NCBI GenBank assembly: GCA_046590575.1
Contig: JBKJUS010000157.1
Location: 1-57,090, forward strand
DNA length: 57,090 bases
Reading direction: 5' to 3'
Origin: DATLNF01 sp046590575
Lineage (GTDB): Bacteria; Actinomycetota; Actinomycetes; BP-191
The notes under the pieces were generated by a model, which was not told the DNA's origin, did no database searches, and saw nothing but the letters and a program-made list of their open reading frames with translations. Made by a program: the position numbers and the translations under genes. Shown here piece by piece: positions 49,092 through 55,673 of this stretch (positions are counted from its first letter, which is position 1; every line of letters begins with the position of its first letter).

Positions 49092-49439
49092 TCAGCGGGC
49101 CTTGGTGCCGGTGATCGCGGTGCTCGGTGCGGGTGTGGGGGCGGCGCCGGCGAGGCGGCCGGAGAGGTTGTCGATGTGCGAGGCGAGCGCGATGTCGACT
49201 TCGCTGACGCCACCGACGTCGTCGCTGGTCAACGTGAAGGTCACCGCAGCGCCGCTCTGCTCGACGACCGGCCGGTGACCGAGCGCGTCGGCGCTGACGG
49301 CCACTGCTCCCACGAGGTCGATGACCTGCTGAGCGGAGTCCATGCGAACTGTTCGCGTGATGGCCTTGGTGTCGCCGGACCACTCGTAGAGGGCGGTCAG
49401 TGAGCTCTCGACGAGGGCAGGGGTGAGGAGCGTGGGCAT
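49092..49439 (-). CDS. PCD-like protein, degenerate pterin-4a-carbinolamine dehydratase paralogue
   Basis: 115 residues. ATG 49439 has GGAGG 8 bases upstream, so the ATG at 49454 is not used. The fold resembles the gene upstream: VTFTLTSDDVGGVSEVDIAL followed by ASHID. The catalytic pattern of true PCDs, E-x-x-x-H-H-P, is here LGHRPVV, so one of the paired histidines is lost, and the N-terminus has diverged. It may be a structural or regulatory relative without enzyme activity. Confidence 0.6.
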   Translation of the reverse strand: MPTLLTPALVESSLTALYEWSGDTKAITRTVRMDSAQQVIDLVGAVAVSADALGHRPVVEQSGAAVTFTLTSDDVGGVSEVDIALASHIDNLSGRLAGAAPTPAPSTAITGTKAR

Positions 49440-49494
49440 CGGAGCGGCCTCCAACTGTCGGTGTCACCTTGGTGTTGCCCGCTGAGGGTCCTTG

Positions 49495-49794
49495 CTACCC
49501 CTCGATCTGCGATACGAGAGCGTCGATCCGGCGAGCCAGCGCAATGTCGAGACCGGTGACCGCACCCGCAGAGTGGGTGCGGAGGGTGAAGGTGACGTGC
49601 CGGTAACGGATGTCGATGTCGGGATGGTGGTCGAGCTCTTCGGCGGCGTCTGCGACGGCGTCCACCAGCCGGATCACGTCCCGGAAGGAGCGCATTTCCC
49701 GGTGACAGTGGATGCCGGTCTCGCGGTGGCCGTCCCAGCAGGTGAGCTCACCGAGAGCGTCGCGCAGCTGGTTCTCGTCGAGTGGCTCCCTCAC
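49495..49794 (-). CDS. phhB: 4a-hydroxytetrahydrobiopterin dehydratase (PCD)
   Basis: 99 residues, standard length. GTG at 49794 sits behind AAGGAGG at ideal spacing; a longer frame upstream is antisense to the Nudix gene. PCD signature: DAAEELDHHPDIDIRYRHVT followed by LTTHS-type turn and GLDIALARRID. The enzyme dehydrates 4a-hydroxy-tetrahydropterins. Position beside mutT2-like and typA matches Rv1159A-Rv1160 in mycobacteria. A degenerate paralogue follows immediately. Confidence 0.88.
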   Translation of the reverse strand: MREPLDENQLRDALGELTCWDGHRETGIHCHREMRSFRDVIRLVDAVADAAEELDHHPDIDIRYRHVTFTLRTHSAGAVTGLDIALARRIDALVSQIEG

Positions 49795-49826
49795 GGGCGG
49801 TACCTCCTTGGTGCAGAGTACGACGG

Positions 49827-50252
49827 GTGTCGACGCCGCCGCTCCGCCAGGTCGTCGTCGGAGCGGTGATATTCGACGGCGCCACGCCGTACCCGCGGGT
49901 GCTCGCCGCACAGCGGGCACACCCGCCCGAGCTCGCCGGTCTCTGGGAGTTCCCGGGCGGCAAGGTGGAGCCAGGAGAGTCCGAGGTCGACGCGCTCGTC
50001 CGGGAGTGCCGCGAGGAGCTCGGCCTCGTCCTGGAGGTCGGTGGTCGCGTCGGCGCAGACACGTTGACGGTCGATGGGCAGATGCTGCTGAGGGTGTACG
50101 CCGCCCGCGTCATCGCGGGTGAGTTACGCCTGACGGAGCACTCGGACGCGCGTTGGCTGACGGCCGAGGAGATGCGCTCCGTGCCGTGGATTTCGACTGA
50201 CGATCCGCACCTGGCCGCGCTCGTGCCGCTGATGTCCCCGCAGAGCCGGTAG
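49827..50252 (+). CDS. mutT2: Nudix hydrolase (MutT2-like nucleotide pyrophosphatase)
   Basis: 141 residues, GTG start at 49827. The Nudix box is intact: G-G-K-V-E-P-G-E-S, then a run with R-E-C-R-E-E-L-G (residues about 45-67). It opens VVVGAVIFDG and contains LAGLWEFPGGK, the substrate-entry motif shared with MutT proteins that hydrolyse oxidised or cytosine nucleotides. The location between PCD and typA matches mutT2 in mycobacteria, which is reported to act on dCTP and 5-methyl-dCTP; substrate preference here is inferred. The gene is divergent from the PCD, sharing a 32-base spacer. Confidence 0.75.
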   Translation: MSTPPLRQVVVGAVIFDGATPYPRVLAAQRAHPPELAGLWEFPGGKVEPGESEVDALVRECREELGLVLEVGGRVGADTLTVDGQMLLRVYAARVIAGELRLTEHSDARWLTAEEMRSVPWISTDDPHLAALVPLMSPQSR

Positions 50253-50255
50253 ACT
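50250..50255 (+). promoter_or_regulatory. Candidate -10 (TAGACT) for typA, overlapping the Nudix stop codon
   Basis: TAGACT fits the actinobacterial -10 and also contains the TAG stop of the upstream gene. A transcript from here would have a leader of about 50 bases with GGAG at 50301-50304. Confidence 0.4.
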
Positions 50256-50311
50256 CATTGGTGTTGCCGGTTGCGGCGACGTCCCCCTTCCCCGGCTTTC
50301 GGAGTTCTCGC

Positions 50312-52177
50312 ATGCCCACGCGCGACGACCTGCGCAACGTGGCGATCATCGCCCACGTCGACCACGGTAAGACCACGCTCGTCGACGCGATGCTGCTGCA
50401 GTCCGGTGCCTACACGAAGCATCAGCAGGAGGACGGCGGCGTCACCGAGCGGGTGATGGACTCGATGGACCTCGAGCGCGAGAAAGGCATCACAATCCTC
50501 GCGAAGAACACTGCGGTCCGGCGCAAGGACATCCTCATCAACATCATCGACACGCCGGGTCACGCTGACTTCGGCGGCGAGGTCGAGCGAGGCCTGTCGA
50601 TGGTCGATGGTGTGGCGCTGCTCGTCGACGCCTCGGAAGGGCCACTGCCGCAGACGCGCTTTGTGCTCCGCAAGGCGCTCGAGCAGAACATGCCGGTCAT
50701 CCTGATCATCAACAAGGTCGACCGCCCCGACGCGCGGATCGCCGAGGTCGTCGACGAGACCTACGAGCTGTTCCTGGACCTCGACGCGACCGCTGAGCAG
50801 ATCGAGTTTCCGATCGTCTACTGCCAGGCCAAGACCGGGCAGGCCTCGCTCAACCGACCAGCCGACGGCACCAGCCCGGACGAGCCCAACCTCGATGTCC
50901 TGTTCGACGTCATCAAGAGCACGATCCCGCCGCCGTCGTACGACGAAGGGGCGCCTTTGCAGGCGCACGTCACCAACCTCGACAGCTCGCCCTACCTCGG
51001 ACGTCTGGCGTTGTGCCGCATCTACAACGGCTACCTGAAGAAGGGCCAGACCGTCGCCTGGTGCAAGCAGGACGGCACCGTGGAGCGGGTCAAGATCACC
51101 GAGCTGCTCGGCACCGAGGCGCTCGAGCGGGTGTCGATCGACTCGGCAGGGCCGGGGGAGATCATCGCGATCGCCGGCATCCCGGACATCACGATCGGCG
51201 AGACGCTCGCCGATCCGGACGACCCGCGGCCCCTTCCTGTTATCACGATCGATGAGCCGAGCATCTCGATGACGATCGGCATCAACACCGCGCCGACGGC
51301 CGGCCGGAGCGGCAAGAAGCTCACTGCCCGTCAGGTCATCAACCGTCTCGACGCCGAGCTCGTCGGCAACGTCTCGATCAGAGTGCTGCCGACCGAGCGC
51401 CCGGACACCTGGGAAGTGCAGGGCCGCGGCGAGCTGCAGCTCGCGATCCTCGTCGAGATCATGCGCCGCGAGGGCTTCGAGCTGACCGTCGGCAAGCCGC
51501 AGGTCGTCACCCGGTTGATCGACGGCAAGATCAATGAGCCGATGGAGCGACTGACGATCGACACGCCGAGCGACTACCAAGGCGTGATCATCCAGCTCAT
51601 GGCGCTGCGCAAGGGGCGGCTCGAGCAGATGGTCGACCACGGCACCGGCTGGACTCGGATGGAGTACATCGTCCCCGCTCGCGGCCTCATCGGCTTCCGC
51701 ACCGAGTTCCTCACCGAGACCCGCGGGACCGGCCTGCTGCATCACATCCACGAGCGCTATGAGCCGTGGCACGGTGACATCCGCACCCGGCCGTCCGGCT
51801 CGCTGGTCGCCGACCGCACCGGCCCGACCACCGGCTTCGCACTCGCCAACCTGCAGGAGCGTGGCACGCTCTTCGTCGGCCCCGGCACTGAGGTGTACGA
51901 GGGCATGATCGTGGGGGAGAACGCACGCTCCGACGACATGGATGTCAACCCGACCAAGGAGAAGAAACTCACCAACATGCGCCAGTCGTCCTCCGACGTA
52001 CTGGTGCCGCTCATCCCGCACAAGCAGCTCTCGCTGGAGCAGGCGCTCGAGTTCTGCCGTGAGGACGAGTGCGTCGAGGTGACACCGGCGACGGTGCGCA
52101 TTCGCAAGGTGGTTCTCGACATGGCCGAGCGGGAACGCTCTCGTGGCAAGCGCGCCAAGGCCCGCCTGGAGTCCTGA
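50312..52177 (+). CDS. typA: Ribosome-associated GTPase TypA/BipA
   Basis: 621 residues, normal length. ATG 50312 with GGAG upstream. G1 at about 15-22 (AHVDHGKTT), switch I ERVMDSMDLEREKGITI, G3 DTPGHADFGGEVERG, G4 NKVDR. EF-G-like domains follow, then the BipA C-terminal domain with YIVPARGLIGFRTEFL and TGFALANLQERGTLF. It binds ribosomes and assists 50S assembly and stress adaptation. It is not in an operon with the Nudix gene by spacing alone but may be co-transcribed. Confidence 0.97.
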   Translation: MPTRDDLRNVAIIAHVDHGKTTLVDAMLLQSGAYTKHQQEDGGVTERVMDSMDLEREKGITILAKNTAVRRKDILINIIDTPGHADFGGEVERGLSMVDGVALLVDASEGPLPQTRFVLRKALEQNMPVILIINKVDRPDARIAEVVDETYELFLDLDATAEQIEFPIVYCQAKTGQASLNRPADGTSPDEPNLDVLFDVIKSTIPPPSYDEGAPLQAHVTNLDSSPYLGRLALCRIYNGYLKKGQTVAWCKQDGTVERVKITELLGTEALERVSIDSAGPGEIIAIAGIPDITIGETLADPDDPRPLPVITIDEPSISMTIGINTAPTAGRSGKKLTARQVINRLDAELVGNVSIRVLPTERPDTWEVQGRGELQLAILVEIMRREGFELTVGKPQVVTRLIDGKINEPMERLTIDTPSDYQGVIIQLMALRKGRLEQMVDHGTGWTRMEYIVPARGLIGFRTEFLTETRGTGLLHHIHERYEPWHGDIRTRPSGSLVADRTGPTTGFALANLQERGTLFVGPGTEVYEGMIVGENARSDDMDVNPTKEKKLTNMRQSSSDVLVPLIPHKQLSLEQALEFCREDECVEVTPATVRIRKVVLDMAERERSRGKRAKARLES

Positions 52178-52210
52178 CATACGTCGTCCCCCCGCGACCT
52201 GCGGTCTGGT

Positions 52211-52226
52211 GTGTCATAGATGACAC
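52211..52226 (+). promoter_or_regulatory. Perfect palindrome GTGTCAT-AG-ATGACAC upstream of cyclase fragment
   Basis: A 16-base palindrome with GTGTC-N6-GACAC half sites; it differs by one symmetric base from the actinobacterial Crp consensus GTGAC-N6-GTCAC. A looser GGTGTC...GACACC pair lies at 52273-52292. It could be bound by the Crp-type regulator encoded at 30361, but that is inference. Confidence 0.4.
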
Positions 52227-52335
52227 GTCACACCGCAGCTTCGGACGGGATGTTCGTCTCCGGTTAGCGCGCGGTGTCCTGAATGAGACACCGTTCGTCG
52301 TTGGCATCGTGGTGCACGGATGGGACGATCCGGGC

Positions 52336-52515
52336 ATGGACAGGTGGCCGTCGGGCGTCGTCACCTTCCTGTTCACCGATATCGAGGGCTCGACCCGGCT
52401 GCACCGTCAGCTGGGTGAGAAGTACGCAGCTCTGCTGGCGGAGCATGACGCGCTCCTTGTGCGCATCTCCGCTGGGGGCGTTGGTAGATTCGGCCGCTCG
52501 CGCGTGCTCGAATAG
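52336..52515 (+). pseudogene. N-terminal fragment of a class III nucleotide cyclase gene
   Basis: 59 residues: SGVVTFLFTDIEGSTRLHRQ then LGEKYAALLAEHDALLVR is the unmistakable start of a cyclase homology domain including the metal Asp. The frame then diverges (ISAGGVGRFGRSRVLE) and stops where a full domain would need a further 120 residues. No continuation was found before ychF. It is a truncated remnant, possibly of another NB-ARC/TPR-type regulator. Confidence 0.7.
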
Positions 52516-52518
52516 CCT
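52513..52518 (+). promoter_or_regulatory. Candidate -10 (TAGCCT) for leaderless ychF
   Basis: TAGCCT ends six bases before the ychF ATG at 52525, the same geometry as before ispH and the DUF885 gene. It overlaps the stop codon of the cyclase remnant. Confidence 0.45.
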
Positions 52519-52524
52519 GGCGGT

Positions 52525-53598
52525 ATGAGTCTCTCGATCGGGATCGTCGGCCTGCCCAACGTGGGTAAGAGCACGCTCTTCAACGCACTGACCAAGAACG
52601 ACGTGCTCGCGGCCAACTACCCCTTCGCGACGATTGAGCCCAACGTCGGTGTCGTCGGCGTACCGGACTCGCGACTTGCTGTTCTTGCTGAGCTCTTCGG
52701 CTCGCAGAAGATCCTGCCGGCGACGGTCGACTTCGTGGACATCGCCGGCATCGTCAAGGGCGCCAGCGAGGGTGCCGGCCTCGGCAACAAGTTCCTCGCC
52801 AACATCCGTGATGCCGACGCGATCTGCCAGGTTATCCGCGCCTTCGTCGATCCCGATGTCGTGCACGTCGACGGCAAGGTCTCGCCGAAGGACGACATCG
52901 AGACCATCAACACCGAGCTGATTCTTGCTGACCTGCAGACCGTCGAGAAGGTCATCCCGCGGCTCGAGAAGGAGATGCGGCTCAAGAAGGAGTCGGCAAT
53001 CCAGCTCGACGAGGTACGCCGGGCGCAGGAGGTGCTCGACTCAGGTCGCACCGTCTTCGCTGCGGGGCTTGACCGCGACGTGCTGCGCGATCTGCACCTG
53101 CTGACTGCGAAGCCGTTCCTCTACGTCTTCAACCTCGATGAAGACGAGCTCGCCGACGATGCGCTGCGGGCGAGCCTTGCTGAGCTAGTGGCTCCCGCCG
53201 AAGCTGTCTTCCTCGACGCGAAGGTTGAGATGGAGCTCATCGAGCTGCCGGACGACGAGGCATTGGAGCTGCTGCAGTCGATGGGCCAGAACGAGTCCGG
53301 GCTGCATCAGCTCGCTCGCATCGGCTTCGACACTCTCGGCCTGCAGACCTACCTCACCGCTGGTCCCAAGGAGACTCGCGCCTGGACGATTCGCAAGGGC
53401 GCGACTGCGCCTGAGGCGGCCGGTGTGATCCACACCGACTTCCAGCGCGGCTTCATCAAGGCCGAGATCATCGGCTTCGAAGATCTCGTCGCCGCCGGCT
53501 CGACGGTCGCCGCGCGTTCCGCCGGCAAGGCGCGCATGGAGGGCAAGGACTACGTCATGCAGGACGGCGACGTCGTCGACTTCCGCTTCAACGTCTAG
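52525..53598 (+). CDS. ychF: Obg-family ATPase/GTPase YchF
   Basis: 357 residues, standard. G1 GLPNVGKST at 9-17, LAANYPFATIEPNVGVVGVP (switch region), G3 DIAGIVKGASEGAGLGNKFL, coiled-coil insertion (KVIPRLEKEMRLKKESAIQL), G4-like FNLDEDE in place of NKxD (a hallmark of the ATP-preferring YchF group), and the C-terminal TGS domain ending YVMQDGDVVDFRFNV. It binds ribosomes and influences stress responses. It corresponds to Rv1112. Confidence 0.96.
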   Translation: MSLSIGIVGLPNVGKSTLFNALTKNDVLAANYPFATIEPNVGVVGVPDSRLAVLAELFGSQKILPATVDFVDIAGIVKGASEGAGLGNKFLANIRDADAICQVIRAFVDPDVVHVDGKVSPKDDIETINTELILADLQTVEKVIPRLEKEMRLKKESAIQLDEVRRAQEVLDSGRTVFAAGLDRDVLRDLHLLTAKPFLYVFNLDEDELADDALRASLAELVAPAEAVFLDAKVEMELIELPDDEALELLQSMGQNESGLHQLARIGFDTLGLQTYLTAGPKETRAWTIRKGATAPEAAGVIHTDFQRGFIKAEIIGFEDLVAAGSTVAARSAGKARMEGKDYVMQDGDVVDFRFNV

Positions 53599-53673
53599 GA
53601 GAGCAGTACCTGCGGGCCAGAGGGCCTGCGAGGTGGACCGAGCCGGGGACCGTGCAGGGCAGCACGACATGGC

Positions 53674-53868
53674 TCACACGAAGACACCGCGGGCGAGGAG
53701 CTGCGCTTTCGCGATCTTGGTGACGCGACCGGCAGCCAGGGCCAGCGTGCGACCGCCCACCAGCAACAACCAGCCGACGGCTGGATCATAGGCGACCTCC
53801 GCGGCTCCCTCGGCGGCTGCGTCGGGTTCCCTAGCGACGAGCCCGGTCCCGGTCAGCGCGTTGACCAT
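53674..53868 (-). CDS. Small hypothetical protein, doubtful
   Basis: 64 residues from ATG 53868: MVNALTGTGLVAREPD, an Ala-rich stretch, then WLLLVGGRTLALAAGRVTKI and a short tail. No ribosome binding site is convincing and no family is recognised. It lies antisense to a region with degraded lipoprotein coding sequence and may be spurious. Confidence 0.3.
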   Translation of the reverse strand: MVNALTGTGLVAREPDAAAEGAAEVAYDPAVGWLLLVGGRTLALAAGRVTKIAKAQLLARGVFV

Positions 53869-53993
53869 CAAGCCGCCGCGGTACGGGCCGAACCGCCTGA
53901 TGAAGGAGCTTGGAACGCCCTGCAAGCATCTGGGCGCCGCGCAGGGCCAGCCCCGGGACTTCCCCCAGGAGAGCCTGGTCGCCGCGGTGACGG

Positions 53994-54383
53994 GTGAGAA
54001 ACTTCCAGGAAAAGGCCGGATCGGTCGGCTCGGGGGTCGGTGAATGCGTACTCGCGGTGAGGGATGCCACGGCGGGTGTGCTGGCGCTGCACCTATACGA
54101 CACGACCGGGGGGGAATGCGATATCTACAGCCGTCTGCACGAGAACGGTCTGTACCGCCTGAGCACCAAGTCCTACGTCACGCTTACGAAGACGGATGAC
54201 CTTGGGGATGAGCACTTCGTCAGTGACGGTCTCGTTGTGGTGAAGGTCGGCAACTACGCGGTCGGCGTCGACGGCGACGCGGGGAGCCGGGTGTCGCCAG
54301 CGATCCTCACGGAGCTCGCCAAGCTCATGCTCCAGATCGTCCCGGAGAGCGGGCGCGCGGCGCGCCCCACGCCGTCCGGCTAG
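53994..54383 (+). pseudogene. N-terminally truncated lipoprotein-type protein
   Basis: 129 residues, ATG start without a signal peptide. The body (SGVGECVLAVRDATAGVLAL, then YDTTGGECDIYSRLHENGLY, TLTKTDDLGDEHFVSDGLVV and ILTELAKLMLQIV) aligns by eye with the C-terminal part of the lipoprotein reading at 54505-55124: both have a Cys near CTYS/CVLA, a GNYAV/NSFAV strand and a final helix. The family's signal peptide and first domain are missing. It may be a decayed paralogue; a short intracellular version cannot be excluded. Confidence 0.5.
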
Positions 54384-54504
54384 CTCCACCTCCTCTACGC
54401 CGCGCTGAGGGATCTGCCCAGACTGACCCAGCTGCCGATAACGAGGGTCCTGACCGGATCTCCACTCGGTGCCGCCCGCATAGTCCACATTGAGAGGGGA
54501 GATC

Positions 54505-55124
54505 ATGCTTCGTTCGTCGCTGATCGGCCTTGGCCTGGCCGCTGCTGTCCTCGTCGGCTGTGGGAGCAGCGGCGGCGGAGATACCGCCGGCAAGCGCCGA
54601 TCACGAACGGCGGTGCTACGTCGTCTGCGACTGGTGCCGTGGACCCAATCTCAGTCGCGACCGGGGAGACGGCACACGTCCTGGGACCTGCTGAGCGTCG
54701 CCGAGGCCTCGCAGGTGCTCGGCGTCTCGCTCGGCGAGAAGTCGTGCAAGACGCGGCCCATGTTCACCGAGTGCACGTACTCGCTCGAGGCGCAGCAGCG
54801 GGTGCACCTCTCGCTCAGTGCCCAGCCGGACAAGCGCTACGACACGACGTTGTTCAAGTACGCGGAGTCGGCGCCGAAGCGCCATCGGCTGTTGACGGCG
54901 TCGGTCGATCTACCGAGGGCATGCTCAACGACCTGGACGAGAACTACTGCGAGGCGGCCGCACGCCACAAGCTGCCCGACCCGAAGTGGGGCGATTACCT
55001 CTGGCTGCGGATCGAGGCCAACTCGTTCGCGGTCACCGCCGGATTCAAGGCGACCGCGAACTGCGAGGAAGTGCTGCGGCTCCTCGCTGACCGGATCTCC
55101 TGGACACCTCAGCATGACGGGTAG
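54505..55124 (+). pseudogene. DUF3558-like lipoprotein gene broken by frameshifts
   Basis: ATG 54505 behind GAGAGGGGAG opens a lipoprotein signal peptide (LRSSLIGLGLAAAVLVGC, lipobox LVGC, then Gly/Ser). Family-like coding then runs ITNGGATSSATGAVDPISVA in another frame at about 54600-54660, returns to the first frame with SWDLLSVAEASQVLGVSLGE and ECTYSLEAQQRVHLSLS to about 54880, and again shifts to the second frame with MLNDLDENYCEAAARHKLPD and TAGFKATANCEEVLRLLADR to the stop at 55124. Each segment lacks frameshift-free continuity, so at least three indels are needed. Either the gene is a pseudogene or the assembly has base errors here. Confidence 0.6.
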
Positions 55125-55379
55125 GTGGCTACTACCTGGCTAGATCGACTTGTCTTGCAGGTCACAGCCGCCGTGCCGACCACGACGTCCACGTCGACTG
55201 ATCGCGGCGAGCTTCTGCCGGCTCGGCGAACCATGTGTACGTCTGCGCAGTGTGGCTTTGCGGGCTCAAGTGGCGTGTAACGGCAGCGTGCTGCTCACGG
55301 GTCTACCGCCGCTCTACCGCTCCGCGGCACCCTCGCCTCGTCGACGCGCAGACCCGCGTCGCAACATCCGGGAGGCGTC

Positions 55380-55673
55380 GTGGCGTATGCCTACGTCCAC
55401 GATGTCGCTGCGACGTGGACGCGCTATCAGGAAGTGACCGAGGGGCTGGTCGACCCGGCACCGCAGGGGCTGATCGCGCATCTCGCCGGACCGACGGATG
55501 ACGGCGTCCGGGTGATCGACGTCTTCGAGACGGAGTACGACGGCGAGCACTTCCGGCTGCTCCGTCTCGGGCCGGCGCTAGCGAACCTCGGTGCCACCGC
55601 GCGCGCCCACTGCACCTTCCGTCGGCTGCGGCCGGAGGACGTCGTCCTGACGCGACTCAGGGCAGGCGACTGA
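55380..55673 (+). CDS. Small cytoplasmic hypothetical protein
   Basis: 97 residues. GTG at 55380 behind GGGAGGCGTC. It begins AYAYVHDVAATWTRYQEVTE and continues PQGLIAHLAGPTDDGVRVID, then VFETEYDGEHFRLLRL. The beta-alpha-beta pattern, with a W/Y-rich N-terminus, resembles a ferredoxin-like dimeric alpha-beta barrel (ABM-type) fold; members of that fold are often stress or monooxygenase-type proteins. Substrate unknown. Its TGA stop directly abuts the stop of the opposite-strand regulator within the palindrome TGATCA. Confidence 0.6.
   Translation: MAYAYVHDVAATWTRYQEVTEGLVDPAPQGLIAHLAGPTDDGVRVIDVFETEYDGEHFRLLRLGPALANLGATARAHCTFRRLRPEDVVLTRLRAGD

Noticed and set aside
50255..52180. A 641-codon open frame antisense to typA
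   Set aside because: It exactly shadows the typA codons; Asp/Val/Arg-rich composition, no family motifs. A product of GC-rich third positions.
52069..52335. Extension of the cyclase remnant upstream to 52069
   Set aside because: That part overlaps typA in another frame and has no cyclase similarity; the family starts at the ATG at 52336.
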